A stretch of 64,000 nucleotides of DNA from Glebionis coronaria (lineage: Eukaryota; Streptophyta; Magnoliopsida; Asterales; Asteraceae), in NCBI GenBank assembly GCA_025667525.1, contig CM046876.1:567855469-567919468 (forward strand), read 5' to 3'. The notes under the pieces are model-generated. The model was not told the origin of the DNA. It worked only from the letters and a program-made list of their open reading frames with translations, and made no database searches. Below are positions 22,161 to 32,745 of the stretch, piece after piece (the first letter of the stretch is position 1; every line of letters begins with the position of its first letter). The position numbers and the translations under genes were made by a program.

Positions 22161-23575
22161 AGTGATGATGGTATTCAAAGGGTAATTAACGTTCAATAAT
22201 TGTATCTGATACAACTTCTAGAATTATGGGGTCTACTCTATGTACATCACTTGTGACAATTTCAAAATGAAAAAGTGAGCATGTTTATCCCATCAATTGC
22301 CACGAGTTAAGGTCTCACCTATCTTAACTTGCTTAAGTCTTCCAACCAAAAACTGTGATTATATAACACTAACGTCTCACAATAGAGTGTATAATATCAC
22401 ATTGGGTTACAAAATCACCACAGTCTCACGTATGACGAAAGAGTAAGTGCAAGTGTTTTTACTAGTTGGATGGCAAAAAAACTTATTCCAAAAGGTATTA
22501 TTTTGACAATTTTAAACATGTACAAATAAGCATGCAATATCTTTATATCATGAAAATTTAAGAAGTTTTACTCAAATTCGTTAATTAAAAATATCACTTA
22601 TATAACTCACAAATTAATTGTATAAATAGTGATATCATAAAAATTGACGATTCAACCTGTTTAATATTTAAAGAAGTTTAATTTTATCATGGGAAAGATT
22701 AATTGTATAATAGACCATGCGCGGCTTCCTAAATAGTGTGCAAGTTAAGGTAACTACAAGTAGCCCAACATTATAGGGTAATGGTATCTACAAGATCGAA
22801 GTCTTGATGAGTCTCCCCTAACCTTATCTTTGCAACTAAGTAGTACTTTTGAAAATTACGTCATTTATAAGATTATACATCTTTAAAATTGAAACACATT
22901 ATAAACTTGATTCTTTCTAGTCACGACGTGAGTTAGATTTAAAACCATGTAAGGGCGAATCATTTGTTGCCACATATGATCGTGCAAGAATAAGCTTATA
23001 ACAAATCAGATTTCATATAGTTTTAGTCCGGTTTATTTTATTTTCAAAAAATCCTTTGATTGAAACATGATTCATAACTATTATAATCAAAAGCAAAACA
23101 AATAAACATAATCTAAAACATATATCCAACTAACAATTAATCACATACCACATGCATATCAATAGATGATGAATCCAAGTCAATTAAAATAAAACAATGC
23201 TTATACATGAATAAGGCTTTCACTTCTTAATGGAGTGAGCCACATGCATCAAAAAATCGATTACGTCAGCTATATTCAAGTATACACCACATAACACGTA
23301 AAGCTGTCTCAAATTAAGTTGACTTCATGTCACATCAGAGTATAGCCCGGGTTTTCTCCAACCTTAGCTTAAAACTACAAAGTTGTAGACCTTTGAGTCG
23401 TGGACCTCCCATAAAAATTTTAGATTTTTTTGACATCGTATGAATTTATTATGAACTTTAGTGACGGGTGTTAAAACAAACCTTCTTAAAAATAAAACAA
23501 TAATTATGTCAAGATTCATCACAAACTATCAATTAAGCATGTATAAACCATTAACGATTAATTAGCTTCTATATA
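22161..23575. other. No gene seen
   Basis: A/T-rich, no significant ORF. Since it lies to the left of element E and the PBS of G is on its right, this could be the interior of G, but nothing coding supports that. Confidence 0.45.
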
Positions 23576-23580
23576 TCCAA
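23576..23580. repeat. Target-site duplication of element E, left copy (TCCAA)
   Basis: TCCAA before the left LTR; the partner is 50350..50354. Confidence 0.9.
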
Positions 23581-23900
23581 TGTAGAATCTTGATAACCTA
23601 TGAATCTATGAAGTGGGTTGATGTTTTCTAGAGAGAGAAACTAGAGAGAGAAAGTGAGAGAAAACTATGTGTCTTTTTATTAAGTGGAAACTAGAAATGA
23701 ACAACAACCAACCCCTTTCCAAGGAGGAAAGGGGTATTTATACTTCCAAGCCACTGATGGACTTGGGCCGGCCCATGACAAGCCCATGGGCCGGTTCTTA
23801 CTTAACTTAATAAGTAACTATTAACTACGAGCTATTACCACATTAATAATATTGTGGAGTGACCGATACTTCTAATATACGTAAAAACGTATTTCTAACA
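23581..23900 (-). repeat. Element E 3' LTR
   Basis: TGTTAGAAATACG...AAGATTCTACA in sense. Promoter-like elements: a 10-bp inverted repeat of GGCCCA/TGGGCC (site II-like) at 23769..23795, TATAAATA at 23742..23735 and a perfect 9-bp hairpin right after it (23712..23734). Confidence 0.95.
23735..23742 (-). promoter_or_regulatory. TATA box of the element E LTR (left copy)
   Basis: TATAAATA in sense, with site II-like TGGGCC/GGCCCA motifs about 25 to 50 bp upstream and a 9-bp perfect hairpin immediately downstream. The same arrangement is found at 50191..50184. Confidence 0.65.
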
Positions 23901-23920
23901 ATCTCCCCCTAAAGGAGGTC
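23901..23920 (-). other. Polypurine tract of element E
   Basis: In sense the tract CCTTTAGGGGGAGATT abuts the LTR start TGTTAGAA. Confidence 0.85.
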
Positions 23921-24250
23921 ACTCCACGTTACAAAGTTCTAAACCTAGCATACTATACTAAGTCTTCGTTCTTTAGCTCGTAGTCTTTTCTTCTTTTTCT
24001 TTTTTGTTGTGAATATATTGATTTGATCTTTTTGGCTTTGGCTTGAGAGCATTGTTCTTTTGGCCTTTCACGTGCGATCTTTGCCTTCTTGTGAAACTTG
24101 CCTCCTCGTGACTCCATGTTCCACACACTTATGTCTTTTTGTTGAATTCTCGAAAGCTTCAGAGTTCGATACAGCGGAAGACTTCATTTTGTACTTTCTT
24201 GAATTTTTGCTGAACTTTGATGCAGAAAAACATAAGCATGTGGAAACGAC

Positions 24251-24363
24251 TTCTACAGGTACACCGCAACACCACCGTCTTTAACTGGTACACATCAACG
24301 CCACCGTCTTCAACAGGTACACAACAACGCCACCGTCTTTAACAGGTACACAGCAATGACACG
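24251..24363. repeat. 29-bp tandem repeat in element E
   Basis: Just under four units of 29 bp with the core ACAGGTACACAACAACGCC. Confidence 0.85.
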
Positions 24364-24604
24364 AATAAAATGGCTTTGAACATTTTATTCTAATTCGGTA
24401 GCATTTTACCTCCGGTCGGTGAAGACCGTTGGACGATATTAGATATCGTACCCGTGACGGATAGTTTCAATTAAGTAACTTCCTGACAGGATTTCGCGGG
24501 TAAACCCGTTCTCTTTATTCGACCGTCCAAAGCTGACTGCGAACATAAAGAGTGAATCACTTGGATAAATTATCCTTGTGATTTGAAGCCGTCAATTCAT
24601 GGAA

Positions 24605-25000
24605 CCTGGAACAAGTGAATTTCAATTGAGATTTTCACCATCGTTGCTTTCCAGTTGTCACGAGCTCAATTCATAACGAATCTTGCACGTCACCTACCAA
24701 GTGCTGTTTGATGTTAACACTAGAAGGATTTCCACTCGTCACTGTGATCAATAAAGAGTCACTCTGAGTGTTCTGGCAAGATCATATGATAATGCGTAGA
24801 GGCCTGGAACGAGTTTAAGTTCAATTAAGAATTAAACCACTGTTTCTTTCCAGTTTTTCACAAGATTGGTTCTAAAAGAACCGCACGTGTAACCTACCAT
24901 GAGCTTGTTTGATGTTGGCTCAAGCAGGATTTCTATCTTCATTGTAATACTTGCGTAATACTCGGATGTTCTGGCAATATTACAGGAATACTGCGTAGGA
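24605..25000. repeat. 198-bp tandem duplication in element E, diverged
   Basis: Both units start with CCTGGAAC and share CTTTCCAGTT, CACCTACCA-like, TGTTTGATGTT and GTGTTCTGGCAA-like phrases in the same order. Confidence 0.75.
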
Positions 25001-25271
25001 CTCATGAAAATCTCTTACTTTTCACAGTGTGTGAGAAAGCAAGGAATAAATGGAAAGTGTCCTAATGAGACTTTTGATGATCTCTTGGCTCTAGACTCGA
25101 TTGTGCGTTTTGATTTAGTGAGCGATGGCTGGAGAGGAGTGCCACCTTTTCAATACCAGTCTATTCGGAGTGAATGAACCAATAGATAACGTGTTGATCT
25201 CCGTGTGATTAAAACAAATACCTTTTGAGAGATATTTGAGTTAGCTGGGAAGGGTTGTGCATTGCATCACT

Positions 25272-25276
25272 GGGTC
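25272..25276. repeat. Target-site duplication of element F, left copy (GGGTC)
   Basis: GGGTC before the left LTR; the partner is 38504..38508. Confidence 0.9.
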
Positions 25277-26496
25277 TGATATAGTATTTTTGTATACCCT
25301 TTTAGGAAAAAGAGGCAACAAAGTAGTGGTAAGCGTTAACGAGTGATTTAGGAAAACCACAAGTTATGACCCTTAATGGGGATCGTTCTCTCGAGGAGGC
25401 ACGTGTGTTGTGTAATGAATGATTGATTTTGTTTTTGATTATTAATGAGAAGAAAGGAGAAGAGAAAATGACGAAGACGAAAAAATAGAAAAATAGACAA
25501 AAAACACTACTAGAAAGTTAAGACGTAGGAACGTAAAAAAAACACAAAATTAAAAATTTTAACCTAAAAATTCCTAAAAATTACTAAAAATCCACAATAA
25601 AATTCTAAGAGTTTACAAAAAATCCAAACTTGCCAAAACCTTTTAATTAATTTAATAATGACTTTTTAATGCTAATTAAAGCCCTAAAAATCACTTTTAA
25701 ATATTAAAAAGCCCTAAACAAGATTTAATAGTTTGTAAACCTTAAAAATGACCTAATTAAGCTAAAAACTATTTTTAAAAATTTTAAAACCAAATTAAAC
25801 TATTTTTAAACTCCTAAAAACTATTAAAATCTATTAAATCTTAAATTAATTCTAAAAAAAATTGAAAAGCCTAAAAAAAATATTTGGAAAGTGACAAGGT
25901 TCCTAATTTAATGTCTAGAATCTAGGAAAAATGAAAAAAAGTTAAAAATAAAACTTTGAATTTTTATGAATAAAATAATATTAAAATATTCCAAAAAATA
26001 AAAAGTTCCTAAATAAATTCTAAAAAATTCTCAAAAATCCTAAATATTCTAACTAAGAAGAAAATGCAAATTAAAGTTCCTAAAACCTTTTTTATAATTT
26101 TATATAAATTATTAGGGTTTATAAAAAACCTTAAAATGAAATAAAATTAAAAAATAAAGTTTTTGAAAATATTAAGGGCTGTAAACCTCAAAAAGATTAA
26201 TTAAAAGCTAAAAATAATTTTTCCTAAAAATAAAAACACTTTTAACTATTTTTTAATTAACTACTAAGATACGGCTAATAAATAAATGATAAAAAATAAA
26301 TAAAGAAAAGGAAAAATTAAATTTTTAGCCAGAAAAATCCTATAGACTATAAATATCCTAGGAAAAATAAAAATAAGCAAAATAGCTTAACCAATAAGCT
26401 CAAATGAGCTTATTTGGTCACGTCTTATTTTCCAAAAGCTAATGTGAAAAGGGGTTAAATACCCTTTTGTTGCACCCTTGGTCAGTAAAAGACCCA

Positions 26497-26590
26497 AGGG
26501 CGCAGTGGTATGTGTTGTGTGTTGTGAACGTGTGGTCACGGGTTCGAGGTCGAGTGAACCCTTTTTGCTATTTTTTTTTTCTTTTTAAGC
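26497..26590 (+). repeat. tRNA-like or SINE-like segment inside the element F LTR
   Basis: GGCGCAGTGGTA resembles a Pol III A box and GGTTCGAGGTC, 41 bp further, a B box. A T-rich tract follows. The same segment is at 36172..36262 in the other LTR, so it was captured before the last transposition. The A LTR lacks it. No full tRNA cloverleaf can be drawn. Confidence 0.4.
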
Positions 26591-26805
26591 TTCAAACCCA
26601 ACACTGTGACAACTTTTAACCTTTTTAACACAAATCAAATTCACCTTTTTACAAGATTAAGCAAGATTCACCCAAAATCGTATCCAGTTTCAATTTGAAA
26701 ACACAAGCAGGTTTTTTCTTTCTTTCTGTTTCTTCACAGGTGACAAAAGCCAAGAGGAGCTTGGCTGTGAGCTTTTTGGTGGATGTTTTTGGATGACAAA
26801 TGCAC

Positions 26806-26829
26806 CCCTACACTCTTTGGAGTGTAGGG
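26806..26829. other. Perfect hairpin in the element F 3' LTR
   Basis: Arms CCCTACACTC and GAGTGTAGGG with loop TTTG. Also at 36482..36505 in the 5' LTR. A hairpin of different sequence occupies the same place in A (14859..14887). Confidence 0.7.
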
Positions 26830-29061
26830 AGTCACAAACAAGCAGAAATCAAACACCTTGCACACAAAAATTTCACAAAAAATGCATACACAAGCAAATT
26901 AATGTTGCTGATGTGTTAAGTATGGGTCTGGTGGTATTTCTAGCTAGATTACAAGCACACAAATGAGTTTTAGCTGTCCAAATCTTTGCACACAATAGCA
27001 CCAATTAACATACAAACCAAATACAATCCTAAATTATCCTAACTCTAACAGATTTCAAAAGATTCAAGCACAAAAATAAGGAAAAACAAGCAGAAAGTAA
27101 GCCTAAGCAGATTTTTAGCCATCCTTCACTTTTTTGTACCCAACTTGCTTCAAAATTTCACCAATCTAAACTATAACTAGCATGCAACCTAAATCAACCC
27201 TATTTAATGTATCTAACACGTTTTAATTCTCAAAATCTACCAAGCTCTCTCTATAAAACTCAAATCCAAACACCCCTTTTAAAATCTGTTTTCAATTTTT
27301 AACAAACCAAAACACTTCAAAACCTATCCTAGCTAATTCTATAAGCATCTCACATGCATATTAATACAAACTGAGCAATATCCAACAGTTTAAACAACAA
27401 CTTGCATACTATCCAGAAAAATCAAATGAGTATCTCATAAATTGCAAAAATGAAAAAGGTAAAATCTTTTTACCTTATAGACCTACATCCAGGTCTCTTG
27501 TGGATGATAATCCACCTCCCTACAGGCTGGGGCCTGTGCTGAACAAAATCAAAAACAATCAACCAGTCCTGCTAAGAAAAATCAAAAGAAGCACAAGCAA
27601 TATATTCAATATTCTGTTTTCTCTTTTCTTTCTTAAAAATTTCTTTCACAACCAATAAACTTTATAAACCTTGAAACACACGTTTTAGAAAACAACTCTA
27701 ACTTAAAAAATCAAATCCTTCAGTCCACTTTCACTTCATGAAAGATTGGATTTTTGAAAATTAAAACACTTTTTTGGAAAACTTGAAAACTTGAAAACTC
27801 ACACAAGTCTTTCACTCTTTGAAAATGGAACTCAGTATTAGCAATCCAAACACACAACTTTTTATAATTAATAAAAGGAATTACAATTTATATCAAAAAA
27901 CACCAAACTTTATAAATATATAAAAAAGGAATTACAATGTGATTGCTAAAAAACTGGAACAGAAAATAAAGTCACAAGTCGACTCTATTTATACTAGAAA
28001 GAAGAACTATCTAGAATGCTAATTTAAATAATACAAGAAAAATACAAGCCTAAAACCCTAATCTGGAAAATGCCCTAAAAGCCCTTGGCTTTGGTCTTCA
28101 AAATCGGTCAAAAGTGTTCCCATGTGATTGACAGGCTGTGGAAAGCAATCTTGGACGTCTATAACTCCTTGGAGGCCAAGGAGTATGATCCCACCGTTTG
28201 TCTTGTCGGGTTAAAGGGTTTGGGTGAAAGGGATGTAGCAGGGGAGGGTCCCACAAGACATGTGAGTTTGTTTGGTGGTGAGGTGGAAGGTGGGTTTTGG
28301 TGAGATGGGTGTTAATCAACAATCTGGACGTTATTGGGGAATAACCCTTTGGATTGAGTGTACTTGGCCCTGGGGATTAATTAGGGTTTAAGGTGGTTAA
28401 GAAAGGGTTTTAATCCATTTTTGGTAAAAACGTTTTTAAAACATGTGTTTTGGTGGGAAATGGGTTAAGTTGACCTGTTGACCACCACTTAATATTAAAA
28501 CCGGGTTTAATAATTAAGGGGTATTGGGCTGTGGGTTTTAGTGGGCTAACATGGGTAATTTTCATTACCCATCCAAAGTTAGTAACAGCCGTCAGTTTCA
28601 ATTGCACAGCCAGTCCTTTTTGTTAAGTCTCTTGCATTTCCAGTCCAAATACAATTGCAAAGTTAGTCCTTTTGACAATACTTGACTAACTTAGCAATTT
28701 TGATCAATTCCCAAGGGGTTCTTTTGCACAATCTTCATTCTTCAAGGATCACACTTGTACAATTAACATATGGAGGGTTAATTATGACAAGTTCTTCAAA
28801 GATAAGGGGTCATTTTTGCCAATTCTTCAAACTTGAGGGGTCTTTTTGCAAAATTCCATAAATGAGCTTGGTTCATTGTGCGTCTTCGTTTCCCGTGTTC
28901 GTTTTTGATTGATTCTTGTGATATTTTGTCAATTCCTCAATATCCGTACCTAAAAATACACAAGTAACAAACACGAGCATATATTTGGCATATTTTATGA
29001 TATTTAATTGATTTTAAGCCCGTTTTGGACGATGAGACTATGTATAAAAGCAGTCTCATCA

Positions 29062-29077
29062 CTCCCCCATACTAAAC
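29062..29077 (-). other. Polypurine tract of element F (terminal copy)
   Basis: In sense GGTTTAGTATGGGGGAG, directly before LTR start TGATGAGAC. A CATTG...CAATG hairpin-like segment lies just upstream in sense (29077..29102). Confidence 0.8.
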
Positions 29078-30969
29078 CATTGTCGTGCCCTCACGCAATG
29101 CTAGAATAAAGTATCAAAGCATCTCCAAAATTTAATTTTATTCACTTTTATTGAAATGATAAACTAGCTACACTTCTACTACTATTACTACTTGTGTTTT
29201 AGACATAATGTATGATTTTCATCGCAAAATGGGACGTTTAGGTTCATAGAATAAGAACACGTGAATGCTTCGTTAGAAATAATTTCGTCGTCCTCGATTT
29301 TCACCTTAATTCCATGCTAAGCGTGCAACGAGATCATTGTCATTATAAGTTAGTAATGCTAACACTACTCATATGCCCTAATCACGTACTTATTCTCCCA
29401 TTATTCCTAAGTTGTATCTCTTATATTTTATTATGTCTTAATGATCACGAGGATACATCATTGACTTATGCGATAATAGAGATTTAGGTCTAAAAATAGA
29501 GTCCTAACGGTGTAACCAAGACCATTAAATCAATAACCCCTCCTAATAGACAACGATGTTAAAAAATTAAGTTGACAAGAAGAATCGATAAACACGGTTT
29601 TATAACGGTTTTGAACATGAGACTTATTACCAAGACTTTTATACGCCCCCTAACGGAAGGGCCTTATTATCTTTGGTTTACCTCCATCTTTTATTCAACT
29701 TCGCCATGAAGCTTTTATTATGACTTCGGTCTTGCCTTGCCTTTTATTATCCGCCTCATCGGTGGTTTTATTAGCCAAAGACGTATATCCTCACGCTAAA
29801 GCGAATTTTGGATCTTTAAAGCTTCGAAGATTAAGGCTTGATTCACTTTCAATTTTGCATAGATTTTAGGCCTTGTGGGGCTTCAAATTGTTTGCTAGAT
29901 TTTGGTGAGCACTTGAAATCTTATTATTAGGTGAAGCTTTCGATTATTGGGGTGCCAATACTTCAAAACCGTGACGCTGGCGATACCTTAATGTCTTCCC
30001 AATTTAATTACACGGAAGCTACTAGAAAAGACTAGAAACCCAACAATCAAAACTAAACCGCTAAATCAATATTTATTAAGCAAAAAATATTTACATGCGA
30101 AGGGAGAATAAGCAAACAACGAGAACACATGAGTTTTTGAAAGAATACGAGTACTCTACGTTTAGCATAGTAACTTATAATTAACTCTATCATTTCTCGT
30201 CCTCATTTAAGAGACTTAGCCTAATGTGTAGTTAAGGAATCAAAGCTAAGTGCTCAACACGCACGGTCGAGTCAAAAATTACTCTCATTCTCGCCATCGG
30301 AAAATCTACATTCGTGTCTTCAAACACTTATGAAATATGAGAAAAAATTTAAAATTTGGCCATTTTTAGCCTTATTTTGCAACAAAACGATAAACAAAAC
30401 GATAAACTTTGGAAAGCGTGAAGGTTTGGCAAGGCAAGTATCTATTCACCCCCCCATACTAAAGTTAAACATTGTCCTCAATGTTTCGAGTCTAGGGGTG
30501 CAAACACCCCCATACTAGAGACGTAGTCGAATGCCTAATCTAGCATGGAAAGGGTGTAACCATTAAGTAATAGCCGTTTATGAAGTGTGCTATAAACCTA
30601 AGGTTAGAACATAAAAGGATATATCATATGGATATTGGGAAAGGCCTCCAAAGCAAACGATCGAGTGCTCCCATGAAACGAACACGAGAGGCTCCAATCG
30701 TGAAGATCATGATCTAAAAACCACAATGCACAAACAACCACGAAACAAAGGTTGGAAGGGCACAAATCCCCTCACATTAACTAATTAGAAAGCAATAATA
30801 TGTACATGGATAAGCATGGGTCTCCCCCACGAGGCACCTTGTTTTTGATAAACGAGTCAAAAGCTCGACTCGAATCCCCATAAATGTGATCATTTAGGGA
30901 TAATCATGGTATGGTCAATTTTTGGTGGGGCTTACATGATAAACAAGGCCCAAAAGCACGTGGAGTACT
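29078..30969 (-). other. Element F 3' noncoding block (1.9 kb)
   Basis: No ORF of note. Shares several stretches with the 3' noncoding block of B. Holds internal copies of the PPT at 30449..30465 and 30506..30519. Confidence 0.7.
30449..30486 (-). other. Internal hairpin plus polypurine module of element F
   Basis: In sense, a perfect hairpin (arms AAACATTG and CAATGTTT, loop AGGA; 30486..30467) is followed by TTTAGTATGGGGGGG (30465..30449), the same purine motif as the terminal PPT of F (TTTAGTATGGGGG). The hairpin is identical to the one in B (7461..7480). Another PPT-like copy is at 30519..30506. Confidence 0.6.
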
Positions 30970-32745
30970 TTAAAAATCCGATAAATGTATACCGGGGTCA
31001 AAGATAGCGTCCTCGTTTTCGGATGAAAGACGAGACAACGCTACTCCAACACAAACCCCAATGGGGTAGAAGAAAATAGGAGAGAAGAAATAGAAGGGTG
31101 GGACAATGGGTAAGTCAAAACATTGAGCTACTCGAGGTAGACTCGCACCAATCAAATGAAAAGATTTTCCATTTATTGCATCGGTGGAAGACCGAGATTT
31201 CCCTATATAAGCAATTCCAGGATCAAATATCTCGTCCTCGGTGGAAAAAGGGGAGGGAATATAAGGGGATTCCCCTACACTAAGTCCACACAAAGCATCG
31301 TCAAAAGGAAAAGACGAGCTTGTAGTACTCAATAAACGCGGTGATGACGGAGTTAGAATTGTAGAAAAATCTTTTAAATTAAATTCAAAATCTTTTCCTT
31401 TTTCATCTTTTACACTCTCCTTGTGAAAACCCGATTTAATCATGTCAAAAATATTTGGTGTATCTAAAACAATGTTAGTCACACTAAAAATTCTCACATT
31501 TTGAAATCTTTTTGGCTTAGGTGGTGGCAAGTTTTCAAATCTTTTGTCAACAAAGAAAACCTCTCCATCGGGATCAACGTATTCATCATCCGAAGATTCA
31601 CTCGAGATTGGAATCATAGGCTTAACACTCTTAACCTCCACCGGCGGAGGGGACGGAACTTCATTTTTCTCAACAACTCCTAAAACTCTATTGGAAATCT
31701 TTTTGCAAATGCTTTTGATGGGATTGACATTGTACAAAGATGTGATCGAATACACATGAGAAAGAGTGGAGTTTTGGGTTGCATTAATGACGAGTTCTTC
31801 CTCATTGAAACGAAGAGTGATTTTTCTTGCATGCACATCGATAAGTGCTCTCGAGGTATCCAAAAAAGATCGACCTAAAATTAACGGAACTTTAGGATCG
31901 ATGGGAATATCAACAACAATGAAGTCCACGGGATAATAGAATTTCCCAACTTTCACGAAGACGTCCTCGGCAACTCCACAAGCTAGAATCGTAGAATGAT
32001 CGGCCATTTCGATTGACATTCTTGAAGGAGTGAGATTTGGAAGATTGAGCGATTTAAAAATCTCAAGAGGCATCAAATTAATACTAGCACCAAGATCGGC
32101 CAAGGCGTAGCATTCTTCCATGTCTTGGATAGCACATGGGATTAAAAACTTTCCAGGATCACCGACTTTTTGAGGTATACGGCTTAGAAAAACCGAAGAA
32201 CAACTAGACGATTTTTGCAATTTCTCTTTGTTATTCAACATACTTTTGAAGTTCGCGGCAAATCGAGGCATCATGACTAAGGCGTCGGCAAAACTTATAT
32301 TAAAATGCAAGTCACGAAACATTTTCATAAAGAGTTCAAATTGATAATTATTTCGTTCTTGTGCCTTTTCCTTGTTTCGTCTTGATGGGTAGGGTAAAGG
32401 TGGTGTGGGTTGGGGCAAATTAGGCATAGGCAACGGCCTTGGAATCTCGGGTTCCATGATTGGTGTTGGTTCAACCGTAGGTGTGGTTTGAGCGGTACTT
32501 CGTGGGCTTGTAATTTGCTCCTTTTCAACCACAACCTCGGGTTCTTTCTCTTTTTCCTTCTCCATAGAAGTACTTGGACGAGAAGTGGGTTCTTTGAAAG
32601 TTTTACCACTACGTGTAGTAATAACCTTCAATTCTCCTTTCGGGTTCACGATGGTATCACTAGGAAGACCACCCGAAGAAGAGGGCTTACACATGAGCTT
32701 CAAACATTTTAGCCATTCGGTCTTCAAACTTAGATTGCCTAGCAT
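30970..32745 (-). CDS. Element F protease with divergent C-terminal tail (FDPGI)
   Basis: 591 codons. After a charged and proline-rich linker (E/K run at about residue 65) it has the conserved FNISFADALVMMPRF block and an aspartic protease core at about residues 215 to 330 (ALADLGASINLMPL, VPLILGRSFLD). Then comes a tail of about 240 residues that shows no RT motif. The tail is acidic/serine rich and contains FDPGI twice, once near residue 500 and again four residues before the stop (IFDPGIHLSDF). The frame overlaps the gag ORF by 59 nt in another frame. Either gag-pro is made by frameshifting or a one-base indel near 32690..32710 split an originally single ORF; in A and B the two are in one frame, which favours an indel. 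The ATG at 32745 may not be a real start. Confidence 0.75.
   Translation of the reverse strand: MLGNLSLKTEWLKCLKLMCKPSSSGGLPSDTIVNPKGELKVITTRSGKTFKEPTSRPSTSMEKEKEKEPEVVVEKEQITSPRSTAQTTPTVEPTPIMEPEIPRPLPMPNLPQPTPPLPYPSRRNKEKAQERNNYQFELFMKMFRDLHFNISFADALVMMPRFAANFKSMLNNKEKLQKSSSCSSVFLSRIPQKVGDPGKFLIPCAIQDMEECYALADLGASINLMPLEIFKSLNLPNLTPSRMSIEMADHSTILACGVAEDVFVKVGKFYYPVDFIVVDIPIDPKVPLILGRSFLDTSRALIDVHARKITLRFNEEELVINATQNSTLSHVYSITSLYNVNPIKSICKKISNRVLGVVEKNEVPSPPPVEVKSVKPMIPISSESSDDEYVDPDGEVFFVDKRFENLPPPKPKRFQNVRIFSVTNIVLDTPNIFDMIKSGFHKESVKDEKGKDFEFNLKDFSTILTPSSPRLLSTTSSSFPFDDALCGLSVGESPYIPSPFSTEDEIFDPGIAYIGKSRSSTDAINGKSFHLIGASLPRVAQCFDLPIVPPFYFFSPIFFYPIGVCVGVALSRLSSENEDAIFDPGIHLSDF

Larger units (their letters stand above)
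23921..25271 (-). other. Element E 3' noncoding region, distal part
   Basis: No ORF of note. Contains a 29-bp tandem repeat (24251..24363) and two diverged copies of a 198-bp unit (24605..25000). Continues at 38509 on the other side of element F. Confidence 0.7.
25277..29061 (-). repeat. Element F 3' LTR (3785 bp)
   Basis: Sense TGATGAGACTGC...ACTATATCA. Contains a tRNA-like segment (26497..26590), a perfect hairpin (26806..26829), three short consecutive hairpins (27490..27540), degenerate repeats (28603..28860) and a 9-bp inverted repeat at the sense start (29031..29060). Confidence 0.93.

Noticed and set aside
26497..26590. Functional tRNA gene
   Set aside because: Only A- and B-box-like motifs are present; acceptor and anticodon stems cannot be drawn.
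28085..28607. Small ORFs repeated identically at 37527..38049
   Set aside because: They lie in the two LTRs of F and are identical because LTRs are; both strands are open, no domain.
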